Origin: an uncultured Atopobiaceae bacterium
GTDB lineage: Bacteria > Actinomycetota > Coriobacteriia > Coriobacteriales > Atopobiaceae
Direction: 5' to 3'
DNA length: 17,393 bases
Assembly (NCBI GenBank): GCA_944321005.1
Contig: CALUJT010000013.1
Location: 1 to 17,393 of the forward strand
The notes below the pieces were generated by a model. The model was not told the origin of the DNA. It did not search any database and saw only the letters and a program-made list of their open reading frames with translations. Positions 1 to 7,792 of the stretch are shown piece by piece. Made by a program: the position numbers and the translations under genes. Positions within the stretch are counted from its first letter, which is position 1. Every line of letters starts with the position of its first letter.

Positions 1-871
1 CGAGCAGCACCGCGAGCACGAGTGCGAGCGTGGCCGCGGCCGCGCCGGCCAGGGGCGCCGCGAGCGACGCCATAGCCGCGGCGAGCGCCTCGCGGGCCCG
101 CCGCCTCGCCCCCTGGGCGACCGGCGCCGCCGCGGCGGACGGCGCCTGGGCCGCGTGCTCGCCGCGGATGGCGGACGCCATGTTTGCGCGCCTCTGCCGC
201 TCCCTCGGCGTCGGGCGCCTGCGCGCCGAGCGCGAGAGCCTTCCCGGGCGCGAGGGCGTCGAGGCGACGCGCGAGTCGTGGCGCGGCGTGTGCCTGTGCC
301 CGTGCCTGCTCCGAGGCGATACGCCCTCGGTGTCGATTCGTTGGCGCGGTCGGCGCGCCTCCGCTGGCGCGAGTGGCGCATCTGCGTTGGCGCGACTGGC
401 GAAAGTGCGTTGGTGCGGATGGCGGGCCTGCGTTGGCGCTGGTGGCGATACTTCGTTGGTGCGATCGGTGGGGACGGGTTGGTCCTGCCGTCGTGCGCCT
501 GTCAGCGTGGACGCCTCACCGTCAGCTGCGGGCATGCCGTCCGAGAGCCGGTCGTACATGCGCCGCTTGAGCCTGCCCTCGGCTATGGCGATGGCGTCGT
601 CGGAGGCGTCGTGGTCCCCGTCGCCGTCCCGGTCGCCGCCGAGCGCCCAGTCCGCCGCCTCCGCCGCGCGCCGGCGCCGGTCCTCGAGGCGCACGGCCTT
701 GGCCGCTGCCGCCGAGGCCCCGGCGCGGAGGCCGCCCCGCCTGGTGGCGGAGAGGGCGCCCTCGTCGGAGCCGTGCGCGATGCCGGCGCTGACGGCGTCG
801 GTCCTTCCCTCGTGGGCGACCGCCGCCGCACTGCCGCCGCGGTTCTTTGCGACGTCGGGGCGTCCCGTCAT
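1..871 (-). CDS. CD1108-like ICE transfer protein, N-terminal part (runs off window)
   Basis: The ATG at 869-871 overlaps the TGA of virB4 in an ATGA arrangement, which fixes start and frame. The frame stays open to the window edge (about 290 residues). The visible part is a long hydrophilic, Ala/Arg-rich, probably disordered region, then RRAREALAAAMASLAAPLAG and a hydrophobic segment (about residues 270-290, rich in Ala/Leu/Val) that looks like one membrane span. In Tn1549-like elements the gene right after virB4 encodes a protein of this layout: basic N-terminus, one TM helix, then lysozyme and NlpC/P60 or CHAP peptidase domains that open the cell wall for DNA transfer. Those catalytic domains would lie outside the window, so the identity rests on position and N-terminal layout. 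Residues about 130-180 are encoded by an out-of-frame 23-bp tandem repeat (341-478), an unusual base composition for this gene. Confidence 0.7.
   Translation of the reverse strand, partial: MTGRPDVAKNRGGSAAAVAHEGRTDAVSAGIAHGSDEGALSATRRGGLRAGASAAAAKAVRLEDRRRRAAEAADWALGGDRDGDGDHDASDDAIAIAEGRLKRRMYDRLSDGMPAADGEASTLTGARRQDQPVPTDRTNEVSPPAPTQARHPHQRTFASRANADAPLAPAEARRPRQRIDTEGVSPRSRHGHRHTPRHDSRVASTPSRPGRLSRSARRRPTPRERQRRANMASAIRGEHAAQAPSAAAAPVAQGARRRAREALAAAMASLAAPLAGAAAATLALVLAVLL
341..478. repeat. Six-copy 23-bp tandem repeat inside the CD1108-like gene
   Basis: Plus-strand units begin at 341, 364, 387, 410, 433 and 456, each exactly 23 bp apart. Most start with TTGGCGCG or TTGGTGCG, carry TGGCG about 10 bases in, have a variable stretch of 4-5 bases, and end with TGCG or TTCG. 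The period is not a multiple of three, so successive copies encode different residues and there is no protein-level repeat. The DNA, not the protein, seems to be what is repeated. Confidence 0.8.
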
Positions 872-3209
872 GCGAAGTGCCTCCCCGGGGGCGCCATGGG
901 GTCGGGCACGCGGCGTGCGAGGCGTCCCGTGTCGCCCGCGGCACGCCTTGCCTCGGCGACCTCGTCGGGCTTGGTGTTGAAGAGGTCGTAGAGCTCGCCC
1001 CTGGGGAAGTCGTCCTTGATGGGGACGCGGGCGGCGCCCGCCACCAGCAGCCCCTCTCCGGGCCGCACCGACTCGTCGATGTAGGTCGCCTCCTCGTCGG
1101 AGAGCCCGAGCAGGTCCACCCACGCCTTGCGGTCGAGCGGCGACTGCTTGTGCAGCAGGATGAAGTCGGAGTTGAGCACCATGTTGCGCGCCTCCTCGTG
1201 CGCGAGCATGTAGACGCTGTTCTGCGTGATGCCCGTGCAGACGAGGTTGAACTTGCGGCCCTCCGCCCAGAACTTCGAGAAGTAGCTGACGATCGCGGGG
1301 TGGTCGAAGAGCGACTGGACCTCGTCGATGTAGAGCCATGTGGTCACTCCCCTCTCCCAGTTGCGGTACATGAGGTTGCGCACCGCCTCCAGCGCCGTGA
1401 GCATCGCGAAGGTGCGCATGTTGCTGGAGAGGTCCTTCAGGTCGATGTTGGTGACGCGGGCGTCGAAGCCCACCGTCGACTCGTGGTTGAAGAACGAGAG
1501 GGCGCCCTTGACGTAGCGCTCGTAGCGGAGCGCTATGTCGCGCGCCTCGGGCTCCCCCTGCTCGAGGAGCACGTCGTAGAGGTCGCCGAGCACGGGCACG
1601 CGGCCCACCGCTCCGCAGCGCTCGTAGGCGAGCTCCACGCAGCGGCTGATGATGGACTTGTCCGCCTCGGGCAGCCCCTGGCTTCCCTCCGCCATCGTGG
1701 CCCCCGAGAGCGCGAGGAACGCGTCGATCTTGAAAGCCCTCTGCGCCGCGGGCGGCTGCCCGGCGACGTCGGCGAGGTCGAAGGGGTTGAGGCAGGCGCC
1801 CGAGCCCGGGCCGAGCTTCACCGAGACGCCGCCGTTGGGCACGACGACGCTCGCGTACTCGCCCGCCGGGTCGAAGATCACGACCTGGTCGTTTCGGTAC
1901 GCCAGGATCGTGTTCTCGATCTCGCGCTTCACGGAGAAGGACTTGCCGGAACCCGGCTTGCCCGAGACGTAGCCCATCGGGCTCGCCAGGCTCTTGCGGT
2001 TGCAGATGACGAGGTTGCTGCTCACCTTGTTCTGGCCGTAGTAGCCGCCTCCCTCCTGGTTCACCTCTTGGGTGGCGAAGGGGATCTGGATGGCGACCTC
2101 GGCCGTGGTCGAGAGGCGCCCCACCTCGACGTGGTTGTTGCCGAGGGGCAGCACCGAGTTGAGGCCCTCGCGCTGGCGGTATGCGAGGGTGGAGAGGTCC
2201 ACCGACCACGAGCGCGCCGTCGAGATGATCTGCATCACCTGGTTCTCGAGCTCCGCGCGGATGCGCGCGTAGGTGTGCACGAGCCCGGTGTAGGCGAAGA
2301 GGCGCTGGTTCTTGTTCTGCAGGTGGTCGAGCAGTCCTCGGCCTCCGCCTTGGAGTACTTGAGCTCCGAGGGCAGGATCTCGAAGTCGTAGCCCTTCTTC
2401 ACGGCGCTCATCTGCTCGTCGATGATCTCCTTGTCCATCCAGGCGAGGCGCTGCTTGACCAGCGCCACCGCCTTGGCCTTGTCCATGCCCTGGACGTGCA
2501 GGGTGGCGCACAGCGGTATCGGCAGGTCGATGACCGACGCGAGGCAGCAGTCGGAGAGCTCGCTGCCGAAGGAGCGCACGACGAGCGTCTGGTGCCACAC
2601 GCCGTCGATGCGCAGCTGGGTCGAGGACCCCTCGGGGCGCAGCTCGATGGAGTCGGGGCAGACGAGGTCCTTGGTGCGCAGGCCGGTCGTCGGCCCCACC
2701 ATGGACCAGTCGAAGACGAGCGGCCGCCCCGGCCGGAGCAGGTCGTTGATGGCGCGCAGCCGTGCCTCGCCGTCGAGCGGCTCGACCTCGCAGCGGACGC
2801 GCGAGAGGGCACCGGCGACGCTGCCGCGCACGCGCGCGAGCATCGGCACGGCGGCGTCCACGTCGCGGGCGCCGACCGCGTAGGTGATCGTGCGGGTGCG
2901 CACGAGGTTGGAGACACCCTCGCGCATCTTGTCGTTGAGGATGCGGTTGTACTCGCGCGCATAGCGCCCCGTGACGGGGTCCGAGTCATCGAAGAACGCG
3001 CGGTTGCCGACCTCCTCGGCGGGAATCGGCGTGTTGGCGACTGAGAGCTGCAGCGACGTGTCCGCCCCGAACGAGTCGTAGAGCTGGCAGCAGGCTGAGA
3101 AGATGGCCTCCTGAGCCTCCTGCCGGGCGGACTGATAGCTCACGTCGGAAAACGACACCGTCTGCGAGAAGAGCCCGCGCTCCACCTCGCAGATGCCGTC
3201 GTGCCACAT
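868..3209 (-). pseudogene. virB4: VirB4-type conjugation ATPase, frameshifted
   Basis: VirB4/TraE-family ATPase that powers the type IV secretion channel of the ICE. The N-terminal half (MWHDGICEVERGLFSQTVSF onward, from 3209) and the C-terminal ATPase half are in different frames. They join at about 2334, where inserting one base turns AED-CSTT into AED-LLDHLQNKNQRLF and restores a family-like protein of about 780 residues. Walker A is GKPGSGKS (coding bases near 1950) and Walker B is WLYIDEVQ (near 1325). The gene sits between prgI and the CD1108-like gene, as in Tn1549-type elements, and its TGA overlaps the next start codon. The 5' end is also unclear: similarity seems to begin upstream of 3209 (RDVYGAIGFET), but that frame has no start codon below the prgI stop. 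The frameshift may be real decay or a single-base sequencing error. Confidence 0.85.
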
Positions 3210-3365
3210 CGTCTCGAAGCCGATCGCGCCGTAGACGTCGCGCGCGGCGCGGCGGCGCTTTCGCTGCTTCCTGGTCCTTGAGGAGGCTCCCTCTCCTGGT
3301 CGCGCAGGCGACGCTCGACGGACCGTCTCGAGCGCGCGCGTTCCCGCTCGCGGTCGCGCGCCTCC

Positions 3366-3782
3366 CTACGCCTCCTTGCTCGGCTCACGGAGCTCCGCCC
3401 CCTTCCTCCGCGTGGCACGGCGGTGCCTGCGGGTAGTCTTTGCGGCCAGGCGCTCCGGCCTGGCCCAGGTCTGCCGCCAGTTGCTCGTGTAGGTGAGCTC
3501 GGACGGCCCGAAAAGGTGGTCCCACAGCAGCGGCGCGAACCGCTCTGCGGGCATGCCGTGGGGCCTCCAGAACCCCAGCAGCCAGAACGGGACGCTCGCG
3601 CACATGACGGGCAGGCTCGCGTCGGAGACCGCGATTCCGAGGCACCAGTGGCAGAGCGCGGCGGCGGCCACGCTCGCGGCGAGGCCGAGCGCCACGCAGC
3701 AGAGCGTGCGCAGGCTGAGCTTGCCGACGACCTTCTCGCGGTACTCGCCTATGTCCTTGTGCACGGCGACTGAGAGCGACAC
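3366..3782 (-). CDS. prgI: PrgI family (VirB3-like) membrane protein
   Basis: 138-aa protein with a short N-terminal stretch (VHKDIGEYREKVVGKLSLRT), two adjacent hydrophobic helices (about residues 27-48 and 52-72) and a basic, Arg-rich C-terminal tail. This is the PrgI layout; in conjugative elements PrgI is a small VirB3-like component of the secretion channel located immediately before VirB4, as here. The start is GTG at 3780-3782, preceded by AAGGGG about 7 nt upstream and 10 nt after the stop of the upstream gene. The stop is TAG at 3366-3368. The reading frame stays open past this TAG into the virB4 N-terminal frame. The tail also overlaps a possible virB4 start at 3418 in another frame. 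Confidence 0.85.
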   Translation of the reverse strand: MSLSVAVHKDIGEYREKVVGKLSLRTLCCVALGLAASVAAAALCHWCLGIAVSDASLPVMCASVPFWLLGFWRPHGMPAERFAPLLWDHLFGPSELTYTSNWRQTWARPERLAAKTTRRHRRATRRKGAELREPSKEA

Positions 3783-3792
3783 GTCCGGCCCC

Positions 3793-4008
3793 TTACGCCG
3801 GGAGCCAGGACGTGTCGAGCATCCCGAAGTAGACGGAGGCGGCTATGATGATGCCGCCGCCGGCGATGGTGGAGATGGCGCTCGCGATCTGGGCGCCTCC
3901 CTGCTGCTCGCGTATCGCCAGTCCCAGGCTGACCGCGCCCCAGACGACCAGGAAGCCGCCGAGGAACGACACGCAGCCCGAGACCAGCGTGATGATCTCG
4001 TTGAGCAC
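3793..4008 (-). CDS. Maff2/VirB2-like small integral membrane protein
   Basis: 71-aa protein with two hydrophobic helices: LVSGCVSFLGGFLVVWGAVS, then a short polar turn (REQQGGAQIAS) and a second helix around TIAGGGIIIAASVYF. This layout, including VWGxxxL and the AGGG motif, matches Maff2-family proteins of Tn1549-like elements, small VirB2/pilin-like subunits encoded between the coupling protein and PrgI. I chose GTG at 4006-4008 because AAAGGA lies about 6 nt upstream; an alternative GTG at 4023 would add MKGRQ but lacks a ribosome binding site. The family call is from layout and gene order. The stop TAA is followed closely by prgI, so the two are probably co-transcribed. Confidence 0.75.
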   Translation of the reverse strand: MLNEIITLVSGCVSFLGGFLVVWGAVSLGLAIREQQGGAQIASAISTIAGGGIIIAASVYFGMLDTSWLPA

Positions 4009-4029
4009 TTGCCGTCCTTTCACGTGAGG

Positions 4030-4087
4030 GGCGCGGGCTCGGCGCCCGCGCCCGTTGGAGCTGTCGTGTGGCGGGCCCTCCCGCCAC
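4030..4087. promoter_or_regulatory. Two GC-rich hairpins between coupling-protein gene and Maff2-like gene
   Basis: Two perfect 8-bp stems lie back to back in the 154-bp gap inside the transfer operon: GGCGCGGG (4030-4037) with CCCGCGCC (4045-4052), loop 7; and GTGGCGGG (4068-4075) with CCCGCCAC (4080-4087), loop 4. Neither is followed by a clear U tract in minus-strand orientation. They could be RNA processing or stability elements, or Rho-type attenuation sites. The structures are visible; the role is inferred. Confidence 0.5.
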
Positions 4088-4162
4088 GACCTCGGGGAAT
4101 ACGGTCGAGGCGCCTTCCGAGGGGGTTTCTCGGACTCTCTAGTGCGCCCGCCCCGCGCTATT

Positions 4163-5977
4163 TCATGGCGATCGCCTCCCCTCGACGAGCGCCCGGACGT
4201 CCAGCCCCGGTCCGAGCTCCCCGTGCCGGGGGTGGCGCTCGGGCGCGTACTTCAGGTCGCACACGGGGTCCGCGCCTGCGATGAGCACGATGGCGCGGCG
4301 TCGGTCGAGCCTTCCCACCTCCGCGGCCTGGATGAGGTCGCGCTCGGTGGTCTGGTAGTTGGAGGAGGAGCTCGGGGACGCGCCCCGGGTCTCGTTGTGG
4401 GTGCGGGTGGAGACGGTCTCCTTGCCGACGGCCTCCGAGATCCCCTTGTTTGTGGAGCCGGACTTTCCGCCCAGGAAGAGGGTCGTGTCGCAACAGTCGA
4501 GGATGGTCTCCGCGTCGTCGCCGTAGGCGCTCTTGAGCTGGGCGAGCGACTGCAGCACGACCGAGACGCCAATGTTGCGTGAGCGCACGACGGCGATGGT
4601 CCGCTCGAAGTCGGGCAGGCGCCCTATGTTGGCGAACTCGTCGAGGACGAGGTGCACCGGCGTCAGCAGCTCGCCGCCCCACTCCGTGAGCGCTCGCTCG
4701 CAGAGGACGTTTCCCGCCTGCCACATGAGCATGGCTAGCAGGAACGAGTAGGTGGCGTTGGCGTCCGAGGTGGTGGCGAAGATCGCGGCCCTCTGCCCGG
4801 GGTCGCCGAGCGTGTCGAGGCGCATGTCGTCGGCCGAGAGGATGTCCCTGAGCTCCTCAGAGGCCAGGGCCGACAGGCGCGCGTTGCACGAGATGATGAT
4901 GGACTTGAGGGTCTTGCCCGCCGCCGCCTTGAACGCGCGGTAGCGGCCGAGCGCGTAGTCGGAGTCGGGAGTGGCAGGGTCGCACCAGGGCACCCAGCGC
5001 ACAGACTCCCGCGCCCCTCCCATGGAGCGGCCGTCGCCTCCGGCACCCCCAGGCGCGGCGACGCAGCGGCACCCGGTCTCGAGCTCCCGGAAGAGCACGT
5101 CGAGCGGGCTCATGAACGACTCGTCCTCGTCGCGGGCCTCCACGAGCGACAGCAGCGTCATGAGGCCGGGCAGCGTCCGGTCCTCGGGCGGGCAGTGGTA
5201 GGTGAGGTAGCCGATGAGCGCACAGTAGAGCAGGCGCTCCGAGTTCTCCCAGAAGGGGTCGTTGGCCGACTTCCCCTTGGGGGTGGTGTTCACGATGAGG
5301 CACTCGACGAGCTCGAGCACGTCCTGCTGGGTTCGGACGTAGGCGAGCGGGTTGTAGCGCATGGAGAGCGAGAAGTCGACGGTGTTGAGGGTACGCACTT
5401 CGTAGCCGTGGGCGGCGAGCATCCCCCCGAGCCGGCGCACGGTCGTGCCCTTGGGGTCGGTCACGAGGTAGCTCGCGTTCATCTGCATGAGGTTGGGCTC
5501 GACGTAGGTGCGGGTCTTGCCCGAGCCGGACCCTCCGATCACGACGACGTTGCGTTTGCGCTCCCAGCGCGGGTCGTGGTCGTCGCGCGACATGGCGAGC
5601 CGGACGCTCTGCGTGAGCAGGATGTTGTCGTCGGGGCGCGCCTCGTCCGCGAGGCGCCTCAGCTCCCTGGGCGTGGCCCACCGGGCGCTTCCGTGCTCCT
5701 CGCCGGAGCGGTAGTTGCCGCGCCTGGCCACCATGTTGGCCCAGGCCACCCACACGCCGCAGCCCGCCGCGAGCCCGAGGGCGACGGCGAGCGGCTCTGC
5801 CGTCGGGAGCGGGCCGTGGGTCATGACGTAGGAGGGCAGCGTGGAGAGCGCGGCCGAGAGGTTGGTCACGGCCTCGCCGGGCAGCGTCGCCAGGTTCGAT
5901 GCGTAGAGGTTGGTGGCCCAGGAGGCGGCCGCGGACCCTGCCGCGGCCATGCCCATGCCTGCGTAGGGGCGGCTCAC
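4163..5977 (-). CDS. virD4: VirD4/TraG-family type IV coupling protein
   Basis: 604-aa coupling ATPase that links the relaxosome (DNA-relaxase complex) to the secretion channel at the inner membrane. A hydrophobic helix at about residues 62-80 anchors it. Walker A is GGSGSGKT (148-155), followed by YLVTDPKGTTVRRLG (about 170-184), the usual VirD4 'DPKGE'-type segment. Walker B is LVLDEFAN (443-450), followed by IGRLPDFERTIAVVRSRNI, strongly typical of the family. A Gly-rich insertion is visible at about 310-322. The start is GTG at 5975-5977, whose TGA overlap (GTGA) matches the end of the extended pcfB frame, so the two were translationally coupled in the ancestral arrangement. The length is normal for the Tn1549-type coupling protein and no damage is seen. 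Confidence 0.93.
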   Translation of the reverse strand: MSRPYAGMGMAAAGSAAASWATNLYASNLATLPGEAVTNLSAALSTLPSYVMTHGPLPTAEPLAVALGLAAGCGVWVAWANMVARRGNYRSGEEHGSARWATPRELRRLADEARPDDNILLTQSVRLAMSRDDHDPRWERKRNVVVIGGSGSGKTRTYVEPNLMQMNASYLVTDPKGTTVRRLGGMLAAHGYEVRTLNTVDFSLSMRYNPLAYVRTQQDVLELVECLIVNTTPKGKSANDPFWENSERLLYCALIGYLTYHCPPEDRTLPGLMTLLSLVEARDEDESFMSPLDVLFRELETGCRCVAAPGGAGGDGRSMGGARESVRWVPWCDPATPDSDYALGRYRAFKAAAGKTLKSIIISCNARLSALASEELRDILSADDMRLDTLGDPGQRAAIFATTSDANATYSFLLAMLMWQAGNVLCERALTEWGGELLTPVHLVLDEFANIGRLPDFERTIAVVRSRNIGVSVVLQSLAQLKSAYGDDAETILDCCDTTLFLGGKSGSTNKGISEAVGKETVSTRTHNETRGASPSSSSNYQTTERDLIQAAEVGRLDRRRAIVLIAGADPVCDLKYAPERHPRHGELGPGLDVRALVEGRRSP

Positions 5978-6069
5978 TTGGAGCGCTCCTCGCGGCGCTG
6001 CGCCCCGTGCGAGAGGTCCCGCTCGGGCGCCTCGCCTCCGGAGATGGCCTCGGCCGACTCGCGTGCGCG

Positions 6070-6579
6070 CTAGGCCCGCTGCTCGAGCGGCTCGCGGTCG
6101 CGGTCGCCGTGCTCGACGTCTCGGTGCTGCTCGCGGACGCGCTCGGCGGCGCGGTCGGCCGCCTCACGTGCCTGAGAGGCGAGCGAGTCGAAGCAGTCCG
6201 CCACCTGCGGCGCGTCCTGCGCGCGGAAGAGCAGGTAGGCATGGCCGCCCTCCTCGTAGAGGGCGTGCTCGAGGGAGGCGGACGTCAGCTTGGCGTCTAT
6301 CGCGGAGCGGATCTCGTCGTAGCCCTCCATCGCCTGGAACTCGGCGAGGTCGAGCTTCGCCCACTCGGGCAGCGCAGGCCCGTCGGTGCGGAGCTCGGCG
6401 GACGCGGGGTCGCGCAGGCTGTCGCGCGCGGCCTCGAGCGCCTTCGTGAGCTGCTCGGCGGCGTCGCGCATGGCGCGCTCGCCCGAGCTGGGACCGCCGA
6501 TGCGCACCTGGTACATCGCGATGCGCGTGGCCCAGTCGACGAGCTTCTGTCCGGCCTCGTCGCCGAAGTCCTCTGCCAT
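6070..6579 (-). CDS. pcfB: PcfB/DUF3801 family conjugation accessory protein, probable amber-truncated
   Basis: 169-aa cytosolic protein, with start ATG at 6577-6579 and GGGAGG 6 nt upstream. The middle (LDLAEFQAMEGYDEIRSAID, then HAYLLFRAQDAPQVADCFDSL at about 120-140) matches the PcfB/DUF3801 layout: a polar N-terminal helix, a 'Y(D/K)xx' segment and an 'LFRA-D' strand. In pCF10-like and Tn1549-like elements this family is encoded directly upstream of the coupling protein and helps recruit the relaxosome to it. The TAG at 6070-6072 is probably a new stop: the same frame continues for 31 charged residues (RARESAEAISGG..., ending ...RREERSK) and ends in a TGA that overlaps the coupling-protein GTG. 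A CAG-to-TAG change would explain it. Confidence 0.75.
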   Translation of the reverse strand: MAEDFGDEAGQKLVDWATRIAMYQVRIGGPSSGERAMRDAAEQLTKALEAARDSLRDPASAELRTDGPALPEWAKLDLAEFQAMEGYDEIRSAIDAKLTSASLEHALYEEGGHAYLLFRAQDAPQVADCFDSLASQAREAADRAAERVREQHRDVEHGDRDREPLEQRA

Positions 6580-6747
6580 GCGCGGCCTCCCTGGTCCGAG
6601 TCGAGTGGGGTGGTGGAAGGCCGCGCACGGCGGGAGGGCCGGGTCCTCCGGCTGCTGTTCCTCCTTGTGTGCTGGACGCCGGGCGCGGCCCGCCCGACGT
6701 CGTTTGTATCAACGCCCCGCGGTTCGACGTCCTCCGCGATGGGCGAC

Positions 6748-6788
6748 AACTTGCTCTAAGTTGCTCTAAGATGCTGGTCCACCGAATC
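6748..6788. repeat. 41-bp direct repeat, copy 1, with three 10-bp units
   Basis: This sequence recurs at 9008-9048 with 37 of 41 positions identical and the same orientation. It contains TTGCTCTAAG (6751-6760) and TTGCTCTAAG (6761-6770), then the degenerate ATGCTGGTCC (6771-6780). The 10-bp period is close to one helical turn. The repeat covers the TAG stop and last codons of the DnaC-like gene. Confidence 0.8.
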
Positions 6789-7665
6789 TCCCCAACTCGC
6801 CCCCTCCCCCGGGGCCCTGCGCGCGCCGCGGTCGCCCCTGGCGCCCCTGAGGGTCCACCCGTCTGTCGTAGCCGTACAGTCTCACGTCGGCGCAGGTCTC
6901 CCGGATCCTCGAGACGATCGCCTTGGCGGTCTCGGTCTCGTGGACGCGGGAAAGCCGCTCCTGTAGGGACTCGAGAGAGTACTGCGACGTATAGATGGTC
7001 GACAGCATGGACTCGTAGCGCGTGTTCACGATGTCGAAGAGCGTCATGACCGACCACCTGCTCGCGGATTCCTTGCCAAGGTCGTCGAGGACGAGGATCT
7101 CGCAGCTCAGGTAGCGGTCGAGCTCCCTCTTTGCCGACTCGCCGGTGTTGTAGGTGTCCTGGACGTCCGAGAGGATCCTGAGAGCCGACGTCATCACCAC
7201 TCCCCTGCCCGCCAGCGCGAGCGCCGCGGTCACAGCGGCCGCGTTGTACGTCTTGCCCGTCCCGACGGGGCCGTGGATGAAGAGGCCCATCCCCTCGCGC
7301 GGGACGTACGACTCGACGAACGCGGCGCAGATCGGGTCAGCGAGCGTGGCGTTGAAGTACCTCTTGCCGATGCCGACCTTCCTCAGCCTCTCCCGCCGCT
7401 TCTCCTCGCTCTCCGCCGCCTCGAGGGCGGCCTGCCTTCTCGCCGCCTCAGCCTCGCCCGGGCAGCCGCACGCCTCGTGCGACACCCAGAGAATCCTCCC
7501 GCCGATGTTGATTCCGCGCCTTCCCAGGGGTTTGCCGCAATGGGGGCAGGGGTAGGGCTCGGGCGCCTCCGGCCCGAGCCCTAGCTCCTTCGCGTCCTCG
7601 GGGGTGAGCATCCCTGTCCCGTCCTCTCGCGCGCCCGCGCCCGCGCGTTCCTTTCCTATCTGCAT
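6766..7665 (-). CDS. DnaC/IstB-type AAA+ ATPase (putative helicase loader)
   Basis: 299-aa protein. The N-terminal zinc-ribbon-like part has C40-P-H-C43 and C66-G-C68. The AAA+ core has Walker A GPVGTGKT (132-139), Walker B ILVLDDLGKE (190-199), a sensor-1-like STIYTSQYS (223-230) and an IVSRIRETC segment (250-258) that should hold the arginine finger. This is the DnaC/DnaI/IstB helicase-loader family; ICEs of the Tn1549 type carry such a gene with their replication functions. The start is ATG at 7663-7665, with AGGGAGG about 8 nt upstream; an internal ATG (7608) has no good ribosome binding site. It lies just downstream of the replication-initiator-like gene, separated by four palindromes. 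The last about 30 residues are Gly/Arg-rich and end inside a 41-bp repeat, suggesting the 3' end was altered by recombination. Confidence 0.85.
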   Translation of the reverse strand: MQIGKERAGAGAREDGTGMLTPEDAKELGLGPEAPEPYPCPHCGKPLGRRGINIGGRILWVSHEACGCPGEAEAARRQAALEAAESEEKRRERLRKVGIGKRYFNATLADPICAAFVESYVPREGMGLFIHGPVGTGKTYNAAAVTAALALAGRGVVMTSALRILSDVQDTYNTGESAKRELDRYLSCEILVLDDLGKESASRWSVMTLFDIVNTRYESMLSTIYTSQYSLESLQERLSRVHETETAKAIVSRIRETCADVRLYGYDRRVDPQGRQGRPRRAQGPGGGGELGRFGGPAS

Positions 7666-7691
7666 TTTCGTATCCTCCCTTTCTTATTGGG

Positions 7692-7792
7692 TGACACCGT
7701 GTCATGTCGGGTGGGACACGCTGTCATGCGAGCCGGGTTTCTTGGGTGACACCATGTCACCCGTGGGTTGCCTCCCCCATGACGTCGTGTCA
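7692..7792. promoter_or_regulatory. Four phased 13-bp palindromes (iteron/operator array)
   Basis: TGACACCGTGTCA (7692-7704), GGACACGCTGTCA (7714-7726), TGACACCATGTCA (7747-7759) and TGACGTCGTGTCA (7780-7792). The first is a perfect palindrome around its central base; the others vary by one to three bases. Start-to-start distances are 22, 33 and 33 bp, all multiples of 11, so the sites face the same side of the helix. They fill the gap between the initiator-like gene and the dnaC-like gene, and the last covers the initiator-like gene's TGA. This layout fits binding of a dimeric HTH protein, either Rep at an origin or an autoregulator. Confidence 0.8.

Noticed and set aside
847..2391. Very long plus-strand open frame (about 514 codons) opposite virB4
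   Set aside because: It is the complement of the VirB4 ATPase gene; high GC removes stops on the opposite strand. The product has no sensible domains.
3366..6072. Amber recoding (UAG read as an amino acid) to explain the TAGs after prgI and in pcfB
   Set aside because: Several other intact genes here also end in TAG with no continuing protein, so TAG works as a normal stop; simple mutation is the better explanation.
7692..7792. CRISPR-like array reading of the TGACAC repeats
   Set aside because: Repeats are only 13 bp, palindromic and unevenly spaced (22/33/33), with no cas genes; an operator or iteron array fits better.
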